DNA of 27,850 bases, from contig JAQUAC010000002.1 in assembly GCA_028687415.1 (NCBI GenBank), positions 1 through 27,850 of the forward strand, in the 5' to 3' direction. Shown in pieces: positions 8,479-16,500 of the stretch (within the stretch, counting starts at the first letter, position 1; each line of letters starts with the position of its first letter). The notes beneath the pieces are model-generated. The model was not told the DNA's origin. It saw only the letters and a list, made by a program, of their open reading frames with translations, and did not search any database. The DNA is from Acidocella sp. Lineage in GTDB: Bacteria > Pseudomonadota > Alphaproteobacteria > Acetobacterales > Acetobacteraceae. The position numbers and the translations under genes were made by a program.

Positions 8479-8898
8479 TACATAGAGTTCCTTCAGCAGT
8501 TGTTTCCAGGCAAGGCCGGGTCCGTGGTGGATATTTGGAAGCCATCAGATCAGCAAGTCCTGATAGGATTACGAGACTTCAACCTGTGCCTGGACGTCCT
8601 AATAATTGAGGAGTGAGAATAGATTACCACCTGCCGGAATTTTGGAGAAGGCCGGCGACTTGGCGCCTGTGCGGATACGCCTCTGAAAATCAAACCGCCG
8701 GAAATTTTAGCGATCTGGCCCGGGGCAATCCTGACATCAACGCCCTAATCATTGAACGCTATGATCCAACCCGCATTTAGCATAGCCCGGAAATGCGCCT
8801 ATCCCGGCTATCCCCAGGCTATGACATACAGCTATCCGCTCAGGCCACAAAATCTCCAACAGTTGCCAGTCTGGGGCACTGCTCCAATCAATGCAGCA
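8479..8898. other. Intergenic stretch, no assignable feature
   Basis: 420 bases between the small ORF and the end of the OmpA gene. A 55-codon plus-strand frame starts at GTG 8613 behind a GGA and ends at TAG 8780 (it begins VRIDYHLPEFWRRPATWR and ends IIERYDPTRI). It matches nothing I know and may be chance or a fragment. The long plus-strand frame from 8752 runs into the antisense of the OmpA gene and is not considered real. No terminator is obvious. Confidence 0.3.
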
Positions 8899-9963
8899 TT
8901 ACTGCATGACGATTTCGACACGGCGATTCTGCGGCTCGCGCACGCCCGGGCCGGTCTGTACCAGAAGGTGCGTCTCGCCATAACCATGGATCTCGATCTC
9001 AGAGGCTTGTACGCCATCCGCCACCAGTTGCGCGGCAACAGCTTTGGCGCGGCGTTCAGACAGGCCCTGATTGTATTTTGGCGTGCCGGATGTATCAGTA
9101 TAACCAGCAACATTCATGATCGTTACGTTTTCGGTTTTGCTGTCGGCGGCAGCCTGAGCAATGATTTGCGTCGCACGCGGTGTCAGCCTGTATTTATCCC
9201 AGTCAAAGAACACAAGGTAAGTCTTAGCCGAGGCTGGAGCCGGGGCTGCAACCGGGGCGGGAGCCAGGGCAGGCGCGGGAGCTGGGGCATTAAACAGCTG
9301 ATAACGTAAGCCCAACAGGAAGGTGTGGCTGAACGATGGGCCGAGCTTTATAGCTGTCGTGGACGCGCCGCCAAGCAGCGTATCTTCATATTGCCGGTCC
9401 GCGGTGAGTTCCATGAATCGGTATTCTCCTGTCACGGCGAGGCCAGGGAGGAAGGGTAGTGGGTACGAAAGGCCCGCAATGACATCATAGGCGAAGCTGC
9501 CAGACGTTCCATTCTCATCGTCATAGCCAATCGTTGAATGAACATGATCTAGTTCTTCCCACTGATAGCCGACACCAGCGCCTATATAGGGGCGGATTGG
9601 AAAGCTAACGGGGATGTCATAGAGAACATTAGCCATAAAGCCGAAGCGCTGGATACCGCCACCTTGGCGGCCGGAATAGCCATAGCTATTCGAATATTTG
9701 GCAAAATTATTGCGGTACCAATTTCCGCCAAACTGAACACGAAAGCCATTTGCAAAGCCATAGCCCAGATCGCCAACACCACCGTAATCGACTCTTGGAA
9801 AAAACTTCCCGCCATGATTATCGGAGGGGAAGTAATAGTTCTCAGTCTCCAGTATGCTCGTGCCGGCACCGAGGCTGACATAAGGGCCAATAACCGGCTG
9901 CGCGTGGGCGGCAAACGGTAGGGCCAGGCTGGTGGTAACCGCAAAGGCCAAGCGTAGATTCAT
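8899..9963 (-). CDS. OmpA-family outer-membrane protein
   Basis: 354 residues. A Sec signal peptide (about 1-21, ending AAHA) leads an eight-stranded-barrel type N-terminal domain (about 22-225, aromatic alternating strands such as GFRVQFGGNWYRNNF, RPYIGAGVGYQWEE, LAVTGEYRFMEL and a strand ending GLRYQLF). An Ala/Pro linker (APAPAPALAPAP) follows, then an OmpA C-terminal peptidoglycan-binding domain (about 250-354). That domain has the expected GYTDTSGTPKYNQGLSERRA, where the Asp and Arg contact diaminopimelate, and ends in NRRVEIVMQ. ATG 9963 has GGGAG eight bases upstream and gives the signal peptide; an extension to 10080 is not credible. It probably links the outer membrane to the cell wall and may act as a slow porin. 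Confidence 0.93.
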   Translation of the reverse strand: MNLRLAFAVTTSLALPFAAHAQPVIGPYVSLGAGTSILETENYYFPSDNHGGKFFPRVDYGGVGDLGYGFANGFRVQFGGNWYRNNFAKYSNSYGYSGRQGGGIQRFGFMANVLYDIPVSFPIRPYIGAGVGYQWEELDHVHSTIGYDDENGTSGSFAYDVIAGLSYPLPFLPGLAVTGEYRFMELTADRQYEDTLLGGASTTAIKLGPSFSHTFLLGLRYQLFNAPAPAPALAPAPVAAPAPASAKTYLVFFDWDKYRLTPRATQIIAQAAADSKTENVTIMNVAGYTDTSGTPKYNQGLSERRAKAVAAQLVADGVQASEIEIHGYGETHLLVQTGPGVREPQNRRVEIVMQ

Positions 9964-10253
9964 GGAAAATCTCCCGCGACTAAAGATAATGGAGTTATCC
10001 CACCGATAGTGACGGTTTCGCAGTAGAATAGTTTCCAAACGCCCCATTAATAAATCTTTGTTGCTTTTTAGCCGCACCATTTGATGGCTGGATTGCCATT
10101 AGCCAGCCCCAAATGAGCGTCCATTTTTTGATTTTTGCCTGGAAATAGATGAGTTTCTTTTAACCTAAATATGCCTATTCCAGCCGCTTCAGACCATCAC
10201 GATCTCCCGAAGGCAATATGGCGGTTCGTGCCAATTTACCTGGGCAATGGACA
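9964..10253. promoter_or_regulatory. Intergenic region upstream of ompA-like gene
   Basis: 290 bases between two leftward genes. It is less GC-rich than its neighbours and should contain the promoter of the OmpA-family gene, though I cannot assign boxes. GGCTGG at 10086-10091 and CCAGCC at 10103-10108 could form a six-pair hairpin, perhaps the end of the LysR transcript; there is no clear T-tract. Confidence 0.3.
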
Positions 10254-11156
10254 TTAGAGCGTCTCGCTGATGACCTCGAGAAAACGTTCCAGCGTTGGCG
10301 CGGTGTCGTTGCGGCGCCAGATGAGGCCGGTTTTGAGGGCGTGGGTTTCGTCCCGCAGGCTGACATAGCGCACGCCGGTGCGCGCCAGATGCCGCAGCGA
10401 GACCGGCACGAGCGCGATGCCCATGCCGGCGGAGACGAGGCTGATGATCGTCTGCATCTGAATTGCCTCCTGCGCGATGTGGGCTTGCCCGCCATGTGCG
10501 CGATAATATTCCATCACGAGATCGTAGAAGGCGGGGGCTGAGCGCCGGGGGAAGACGATCAGCGGGGAGGTGACCACCGCCTCGGGGGACAGGATGCCGC
10601 CCTCCACGGAGAGCCGTCCTTCCTCGACCCAGCTCTCCGGCACCGCCGCGATCAGCGTCTCCGAGACGAGTTCCCGATAGGCAAGGCCCTCTGGCAGGGC
10701 CCCGTTCGCGGGTGGGATAATGATGCCGGCTTGCCCCTTGCCGTCCAGAAGCGCCTCTATCTGCTGGTCGCTCGTCGCTTCAGTCAGGGCGATCTGGACA
10801 TCGGGGTACAGGGTTGCGTAGCGGCGGACGAGGGCGGGCAGGATGCTGTAATCGGCGGTACTGACGAAGGAAAGTTCAAAGCGCCCGGCCTCGCCGCCGC
10901 GCAGGCGCCGGGCGATCTCGGGCAGGGCCTGTACGCTGTCCAGCGCGGCACGCACATGCACCAGCCATTGTTCTCCGAAGCGGGTGAGCGCCACGCTCCG
11001 TTTGGTGCGGATGAAGAGCGGCGCACCAAGTTCCTGCTCCAGGGCCATGATCGATTGGCTGAGCGGCGGTTGCGTGATACCGAGCTGTTCGGCGGCTTTG
11101 CCGAAATGCAGCGTCTCGGCCACGGCGGCGAAATGCCTGAGCTGGCGAAACTCCAC
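10254..11156 (-). CDS. LysR-family transcriptional regulator, divergent from ilvD
   Basis: 300 residues, full length for the family. The N-terminal winged helix-turn-helix (1-60) reads MEFRQLRHFAAVAETLHFGK, AAEQLGITQPPLSQSI, MALEQELGAPLFIRTKRSVA. A linker helix and the effector-binding domain follow (about 90-300, FELSFVSTADYSILPALVRR, then VALTEA-like strand IALTEATSDQQIEALLDG, and GIALVPVSLRHLA). The opening and the SISLVSAGMGIALVP-like region resemble the BenM/CatM/CbbR-type LysR group. It is transcribed away from the dihydroxy-acid dehydratase gene over a 103-base shared region, so it may regulate ilvD and itself; that is inference from the arrangement. Effector unknown. Confidence 0.9.
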   Translation of the reverse strand: MEFRQLRHFAAVAETLHFGKAAEQLGITQPPLSQSIMALEQELGAPLFIRTKRSVALTRFGEQWLVHVRAALDSVQALPEIARRLRGGEAGRFELSFVSTADYSILPALVRRYATLYPDVQIALTEATSDQQIEALLDGKGQAGIIIPPANGALPEGLAYRELVSETLIAAVPESWVEEGRLSVEGGILSPEAVVTSPLIVFPRRSAPAFYDLVMEYYRAHGGQAHIAQEAIQMQTIISLVSAGMGIALVPVSLRHLARTGVRYVSLRDETHALKTGLIWRRNDTAPTLERFLEVISETL

Positions 11157-11259
11157 TCATATCTCCGATGACTTTATTTGCGTATAATAATATATTTTAC
11201 ATCTTTTTTGTAGCGGCTTAGGGAAGCCGTCAGCATAGAAACTCCGGAAGGCCCAGGAC
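11157..11259. promoter_or_regulatory. Divergent lysR / ilvD promoter region
   Basis: 103 bases between divergent starts, with an AT-rich core at 11172-11210 (TTATTTGCGTATAATAATAT followed by a T-rich run). It must hold both promoters and, if the LysR protein acts here, its operator. I could not pick a convincing T-N11-A LysR box over the many AT alternatives. Confidence 0.5.
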
Positions 11260-13110
11260 ATGCCCGCTTATCGCTCCAGAACCACCACCCATGGCCGCAA
11301 CATGGCCGGCGCCCGCAGCCTGTGGCGCGCCACAGGCATGAAGGACGGCGATTTCGGCAAGCCGATCATCGCGGTGGTGAATTCCTTCACCCAGTTCGTG
11401 CCGGGGCATGTGCATCTGAAGGATCTCGGCCAGCTGGTGGCGCGCGAGATTGAGGCGGCGGGCGGTGTGGCCAAGGAGTTCAATACCATCGCGGTGGATG
11501 ATGGCATCGCCATGGGGCATGACGGCATGCTCTACTCGCTGCCCTCGCGCGAGCTGATCGCGGATTCCGTGGAGTACATGGTCAACGCGCATTGCGCCGA
11601 TGCGATGGTCTGCATTTCCAACTGCGACAAAATCACGCCCGGTATGCTGATGGCCTCGCTGCGCCTCAACATCCCCACCGTGTTCGTCTCCGGCGGGCCG
11701 ATGGAGGCCGGCAAGGTGGTGATGAAGGGGGGCAAGCAGGCGCTGGATCTGGTGGACGCCATGGTGATGGCCGCCGACGACAAATACACCGATGCCGAGG
11801 TGCAGAGCGTCGAGCGTTCCGCCTGTCCGACCTGCGGTTCGTGCTCCGGCATGTTCACCGCCAATTCGATGAACTGCCTGACCGAGGCGCTGGGCCTCTC
11901 CCTGCCCGGCAATGGCTCGCTGCTGGCCACCCATGCCGACCGCGAGACGCTGTTCCGCGAGGCGGGGCATGTCATCGTCGATCTCGCCCGGCGCTGGTAT
12001 GAGCAGGATGACGCCACGGCGCTGCCGCGTGGTATTGCCAGCTTCGCCGCCTTCGAGAACGCCATGAGCCTCGATATCGCCATGGGCGGTTCCACCAACA
12101 CGGTGCTGCATCTGCTGGCGGCGGCGCAGGAGGCGGGGGTGGATTTCACCATGGCGGATATCGACCGTCTCTCCCGCCGCGTGCCCTGTCTGTGCAAGGT
12201 GGCGCCCGCCAAGAACGACGTGCACATGGAGGACGTCCACCGCGCCGGCGGGATCATGGCGATTCTGGGTGAGCTGGGCCGCGCCGGGCTGCTCGACACC
12301 AGTCTGCCAACCGTGCACGCGCCGACGCTGGCCGCTGCCCTTGCCCGCTGGGACATTACCGGCCCCGCCAGCGAGGAAGCGCGTAACCTGTTCCGCGCCG
12401 CGCCGGGTGGGGTGCCGACGCAGGTGGCGTTCAGCCAGGCAGCACGCTGGGAGTCGCTGGACACTGACCGTGAGAAGGGCGTGATCCGTTCGGCTGAGTA
12501 TCCGTTTAGCAAGGATGGCGGGTTGGCCGTGCTGTTCGGCAATATCGCGACCGAGGGCTGCATCGTGAAGACGGCTGGTGTGGATGAGAGCATCCTGACC
12601 TTTACCGGAACGGCGCGCGTTTATGAAAGCCAGGATGCGGCGGTGTCCGGTATTTTGGGCGGAGAGGTCAAAGCGGGCGATGTGGTGGTGATCCGCTACG
12701 AAGGGCCGAAGGGCGGCCCTGGCATGCAGGAGATGCTGTACCCGACCAGCTACCTCAAATCGAAGGGCCTGGGTAAAGCCTGCGCCCTGATCACGGATGG
12801 GCGCTTTTCAGGCGGCACGTCGGGTCTCTCAATCGGCCATGCCTCGCCGGAGGCGGCCGAGGGCGGGGTGATCGGGCTGGTTGAAACCGGCGATTCGATC
12901 GTGATCGATATTCCCAACCGGGGCATTCATCTTGATCTCGACGATGCGGTGCTGGCCGCGCGGCGGGCGGCGATGGAGGCGAAGGGCGATGCCGCCTGGA
13001 AGCCCGCTCCGCGCAAACGCAACGTCTCGCCCGCGCTGCGCGCCTATGCCGCGATGACCACCAACGCGGCCCGTGGGGCCGTGCGGGATGTCAGCCAGAT
13101 CGAGAAGTAA
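11260..13110 (+). CDS. ilvD: Dihydroxy-acid dehydratase
   Basis: 616 residues, the E. coli IlvD length class. The enzyme dehydrates 2,3-dihydroxy-isovalerate and 2,3-dihydroxy-methylvalerate to the 2-keto acids that precede valine, isoleucine and, indirectly, leucine and pantothenate. Fe-S cluster signatures are intact: Cys122 in SNCDKITPGMLMASLRLN and Cys195 in CPTCGSCSGMFTANSMN. The C-terminal LITDGRFSGGTSGLSIGHAS motif, part of the active site, is also present. The start MPAYRSRTTTHGRNMAGARS is the canonical N-terminus. It is a lone gene, flanked by a divergent LysR regulator and followed by a strong hairpin. It is the most confident enzymatic call in the window. Confidence 0.97.
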   Translation: MPAYRSRTTTHGRNMAGARSLWRATGMKDGDFGKPIIAVVNSFTQFVPGHVHLKDLGQLVAREIEAAGGVAKEFNTIAVDDGIAMGHDGMLYSLPSRELIADSVEYMVNAHCADAMVCISNCDKITPGMLMASLRLNIPTVFVSGGPMEAGKVVMKGGKQALDLVDAMVMAADDKYTDAEVQSVERSACPTCGSCSGMFTANSMNCLTEALGLSLPGNGSLLATHADRETLFREAGHVIVDLARRWYEQDDATALPRGIASFAAFENAMSLDIAMGGSTNTVLHLLAAAQEAGVDFTMADIDRLSRRVPCLCKVAPAKNDVHMEDVHRAGGIMAILGELGRAGLLDTSLPTVHAPTLAAALARWDITGPASEEARNLFRAAPGGVPTQVAFSQAARWESLDTDREKGVIRSAEYPFSKDGGLAVLFGNIATEGCIVKTAGVDESILTFTGTARVYESQDAAVSGILGGEVKAGDVVVIRYEGPKGGPGMQEMLYPTSYLKSKGLGKACALITDGRFSGGTSGLSIGHASPEAAEGGVIGLVETGDSIVIDIPNRGIHLDLDDAVLAARRAAMEAKGDAAWKPAPRKRNVSPALRAYAAMTTNAARGAVRDVSQIEK

Positions 13111-13118
13111 ACACAGGC

Positions 13119-13158
13119 AATGCTCCCGAATGTCAGGCGATCTGATTTCGGGAGCATT
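13119..13158 (+). terminator. Hairpin after ilvD, convergent with the P-type ATPase gene
   Basis: A perfect 12-base inverted repeat, AATGCTCCCGAA (13119-13130) and TTCGGGAGCATT (13147-13158), with a 16-base loop, starts nine bases after the ilvD stop. It is followed by only a short T run. It is symmetric enough to serve transcripts from either side. Confidence 0.7.
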
Positions 13159-13352
13159 TATGGGCCGGTGCGGCGGAGGCGGCAGTGGCGATGACCAACC
13201 GTCTGCACACAAGCAGCTCGATGGAAAACCCGTCACGCGCCCGCCGTGACGGCACCCCAGGCCCTGACGCTGGCCAATGAGCCCAGGGCCGATGCCGAGC
13301 GTTACAGAGCGCCCTGCGTCAGACCGGGGAGGCCGCCATGCATCATGTCCTG

Positions 13353-15914
13353 TCACCGCATCAGGACCGGCATAACCTTGTGGCGCACTCCAATGATCAC
13401 CACGTTCACGGCCAAGCTGACCAAGCCAGCGAGAACCGCCACGAAGACCTCGCCCACCTGCAAAGGCGAGAAGCTGAACAAGTGGCGCAGTTCAGGCACC
13501 GCGAGGATGGGGGCGAGTGCCACGATGGCAACCGCAATGACAATGACCAATGCCCGGTTCGGCCGCCGCAGTGCAGCCAGCGCCTTGCCATCCAGCATTT
13601 TGTTGCTCAACACCAACCCAAGATTCCCCACCACCAGCGTGGTGAACGCCATGGCACGGCCAGTGCTTTCACCTCCCGTGCCATGGGTGCCCAGCAGGAA
13701 CACCAACAGCGCCGCGGCTAGCACAACAATTCCCTGTATCAGCCCTCCGGCGAGCAGGCCTAGGCTGAACAGAGGCGCACCCGGCGGCCGCGGCGGGCGG
13801 GCCATGATATCCGCATCCGCCGCCTCTGCCTCAAAGACGATTGAGGAAGCGGGATCGATGATCATCTCCAGGAACACGACATGCACCGGCCCCAGCAAAA
13901 GCGGCCAGCCGAACAACACCGGGATCAGCGACATGCCGACAATCGGCACATGCACGGCGAGGATGTAGGAGAATGCCTTGCGCAGATTGGCATCGATCCG
14001 TCGGCCCAGGCGGATGGCGGCGACGAGGCTTGTGAAATCATCGTCCAGCAGGACCAATGATGCCGCCTCGCGCGCCACATCCGTGCCACGCCCGCCCATG
14101 GCCACGCCGATATGTGCCGCTTTCAGCGAGGGCGCGTCGTTGACGCCGTCGCCGGTCATCGCCACAACCTCACCATTGGCGGCGAAAGCCTGCACCAGCC
14201 GTAGCTTTTGCTCCGGCAGCACGCGCGCGAATACGCGCGTGTTCTTCACGGCGGTGCGTAAGGCTGTATCGTCCAGCGCTGCCATCTCCGCGCCAGTTAA
14301 GACCCGGCCGGTGTCGATGCCGGCTTGGCGGGCGATGGCCAGGGCCGTTACGGGGTGATCCCCCGTGATCATGGCCACGCCAATGCCCGCGCCACGGCAG
14401 GCGGCCACCGCCTCCGGCACGCCGGGGCGCAGCGGGTCGGCGAGGCCAGTTAGCCCCAGAAAGGTGAAATCAAAATCATGCTGGTTTTGCGGCCAGCCCG
14501 GCTTGGTGTGCACGCCCTTGGCCACGGCCAGCACGCGCAGCCCCTTCGCTCCCATTTCCGCCACGCCACGCCGCAGCGCTTCCAGCGCCGCCGCATCCAT
14601 ATGGCAGAGATCGGCAATCGCCTCCGGCGCACCTTTGGCGGCGATGACATGAACGCCGCTGGTGCTGCCGTGCCATGCCTGAGACATGGCCAGCATGTCC
14701 GGTTGCAGCGGGTAGTCATGCGCCAATACCCAGTCTGTATGCAGATGTTCCGTGTTGCTCAGCCCCTGCCGGCCCAACCTGTGGAACGCTTGTTCCATCG
14801 GGTCGAACGGGTCCGAACGGCTGGCCAGAATGGAGAATTCCACCAGCTCGTGGAACGCCTCTGGCAGCGTGTTCGTTGTTTCCGTTACGGTCAGGCTCTC
14901 CCCGCCCGCCGCCAGCCGGGCCACGGACATGCGGTTTTGCGTCAGTGTGCCGGTCTTGTCCGTGCAGAGCAGCGTGGCGGTACCCAGCGCCTCAATGGCC
15001 GCCGCTCGGCGGGCCAGCACGTGCTGGCGGGACATGCGCCAAGCGCCCAGCACCAGGAAGATAGTGAGGACGAGCGGAAATTCCTCCGGCAGCGTGGCCA
15101 TGGCCAAGGTGATGCCCGCCAGCACCGCCTGCAGCCATTGTCCATGCAACAGGCCGTAGACAATGGTCAGCAGAACCGAAGCCCCGATACCGGCCGCAGC
15201 AAACAGCCAGACCAAATGCCGCATTTGCACCTGTAAGGGCGGCGGCGCGGCTTCCACGCTGCCCAGCGAGTGACCGATACGGCCAATGGCGGTGTGCGGC
15301 CCGGTAGCGGTGACGAGTGCGGTGCCACTGCCACTCGTGATCAGGCTGCCCGCCCAGACGAAGGGGGAATCCTCGCCGCCCGGCACGGCTTCCACGGTTT
15401 GCCCGGCGCCAGCCAGTTTGCGTACCGGCACGGACTCGCCGGTCAGCAGCGCCTCGTCCGCCTGCAGGGAGGTGGCTTCCAGCAACACGGCATCGGCAGG
15501 CACGCGCTCGCCTTCCGCCAGGCAGATGACATCGCCTGCAACCAGCTCCCGCGCCACGATCCGTATCTTGCTTCCATCCCGCCAAACCAGCGCCTGCGGA
15601 CTGACCAGCTCACGCAGCGCCGCCAATGCGGACTCCGTGCGCGCCTCCTGGACCACAACCATGAGGACATTGAGCACGGCAAAGCCGAGCAGGATCAGTG
15701 CTTCGGCGAGGTTTCCGAGCAGCAGGTAGATGAATCCCGCCGCCAGCAGCAATTGCAGCATGGGCTCGCGGACCGCATCCCAGACGATGTGCGGCAGATG
15801 CCGCCGTTGGTCCTGGGGCAGCTCGTTCGGGCCGTCCCGCTGCAACCGCGCCGTGGCCTCGGCCTGGGAAAGACCTTCATCTCCGTGAGTGGTTTGCGAG
15901 ACGATTCCTGACAT
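13353..15914 (-). CDS. Cation-translocating P-type ATPase (P2-like)
   Basis: 853 residues. The order is: cation-ATPase N-terminal domain (GLSQAEATARLQRDGPNELP), two membrane helices, actuator domain with LLTGESVPV, then membrane helix 4 with TLPEEFPLVL. Next come the phosphorylation site CTDKTGTLTQ (Asp319), nucleotide-binding domain with AKGAPEAI, hinge MTGDGVNDAPSLKAAHIGVA, and a C-terminal membrane bundle. It resembles Ca2+/PMCA-type (P2) pumps, but the ion-site motifs differ from SERCA: PEEFP in place of PEGLP in M4, and FLEMIIDPASS in M6. The transported ion is therefore uncertain. ATG 15914 is preferred because GGAGGGG lies five bases upstream; the frame extends to 15953 without such a site. 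The gene stands alone and converges on ilvD. Confidence 0.9.
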   Translation of the reverse strand: MSGIVSQTTHGDEGLSQAEATARLQRDGPNELPQDQRRHLPHIVWDAVREPMLQLLLAAGFIYLLLGNLAEALILLGFAVLNVLMVVVQEARTESALAALRELVSPQALVWRDGSKIRIVARELVAGDVICLAEGERVPADAVLLEATSLQADEALLTGESVPVRKLAGAGQTVEAVPGGEDSPFVWAGSLITSGSGTALVTATGPHTAIGRIGHSLGSVEAAPPPLQVQMRHLVWLFAAAGIGASVLLTIVYGLLHGQWLQAVLAGITLAMATLPEEFPLVLTIFLVLGAWRMSRQHVLARRAAAIEALGTATLLCTDKTGTLTQNRMSVARLAAGGESLTVTETTNTLPEAFHELVEFSILASRSDPFDPMEQAFHRLGRQGLSNTEHLHTDWVLAHDYPLQPDMLAMSQAWHGSTSGVHVIAAKGAPEAIADLCHMDAAALEALRRGVAEMGAKGLRVLAVAKGVHTKPGWPQNQHDFDFTFLGLTGLADPLRPGVPEAVAACRGAGIGVAMITGDHPVTALAIARQAGIDTGRVLTGAEMAALDDTALRTAVKNTRVFARVLPEQKLRLVQAFAANGEVVAMTGDGVNDAPSLKAAHIGVAMGGRGTDVAREAASLVLLDDDFTSLVAAIRLGRRIDANLRKAFSYILAVHVPIVGMSLIPVLFGWPLLLGPVHVVFLEMIIDPASSIVFEAEAADADIMARPPRPPGAPLFSLGLLAGGLIQGIVVLAAALLVFLLGTHGTGGESTGRAMAFTTLVVGNLGLVLSNKMLDGKALAALRRPNRALVIVIAVAIVALAPILAVPELRHLFSFSPLQVGEVFVAVLAGLVSLAVNVVIIGVRHKVMPVLMR

Positions 15915-16368
15915 TGCCCCCTCCTGGTGCGCGCGTTGCACGGCCCGCCGCAAACCTCACCGCCACTATGCCATCTCGCGGCCTGACACTACAATTGGTA
16001 CCATTACGACAAGGTCACTCCCCCGCCTTGAGGTGACGCAATTGGTTTGCCACGATGATGCCGGGAGACTGGCACACGGGCTGAAGATGCGACGTGCACA
16101 CATAGAAAATCATCTGATCGAGCGGACCGCTCCAGTACCGCTACTTCCCCTCGTCCCCATTTCGTCGCCGATCCGGCGGTGAGATGTTCGCGCCCTTCGG
16201 CTGACGTGGTTTGACGTTTCACCGGGGCCTGCGGAGCCTCCAGCAAACTCGGGGCGGTTCATAGCATATGGGGGTTGGCTACCAGGCCGAACGTCTTCCG
16301 CGGGATGAATGTGAGTGTATAGCCTTGTCCGCTCACGGAGCTTGCTCGTAACTAAATGGGGGAGGTTC
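15915..16368. other. Divergent intergenic region, nothing else recognised
   Basis: 454 bases between the leftward P-type ATPase and the rightward small ORF/aldehyde dehydrogenase operon. It should hold both promoters. I found no tRNA, no convincing ORF with a ribosome site, and no strong repeat beyond a short GAGCG/CGCTC palindrome near 16118. Confidence 0.4.
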
Positions 16369-16467
16369 ATGACCAGGGCGCTGAAGATGGTCTATCTGAA
16401 GCCGGCGCGGCTGGAGACGGAGACCGAGGAAATCCGCACGCCTGCGGATTTCAGGAAGACAGCATAA
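16369..16467 (+). CDS. 32-residue ORF at the head of the aldehyde dehydrogenase operon
   Basis: ATG 16369 is preceded three bases upstream by GGGGGAGG, one of the strongest ribosome sites in the window. The frame runs 32 codons to TAA 16467 and encodes a charged peptide (MTRALKMVYLKPARLETETE at its start, ending RTPADFRKTA). Only 33 bases separate it from the aldehyde dehydrogenase start. It has no signal peptide or membrane helix and I recognise no family. It could be a genuine small protein, a leader peptide that controls or couples the operon, or the truncated start of a lost gene. Confidence 0.45.
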   Translation: MTRALKMVYLKPARLETETEEIRTPADFRKTA

Positions 16468-16500
16468 GCTGCGCATGGGCATTTGACGGTAAAGAGAAAT

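Noticed and set aside
8752..9309. A 185-codon plus-strand frame overlapping the OmpA-type gene
   Set aside because: Most of it is antisense to the OmpA C-terminal domain and it shows no family features.
11230..12593. Two long minus-strand frames opposite ilvD
   Set aside because: They mirror the codon bias of ilvD, a certain gene, and lack domains.
14478..15236. A 252-codon plus-strand frame inside the P-type ATPase gene
   Set aside because: Antisense to a region with DKTGT and other ATPase motifs; no independent support.
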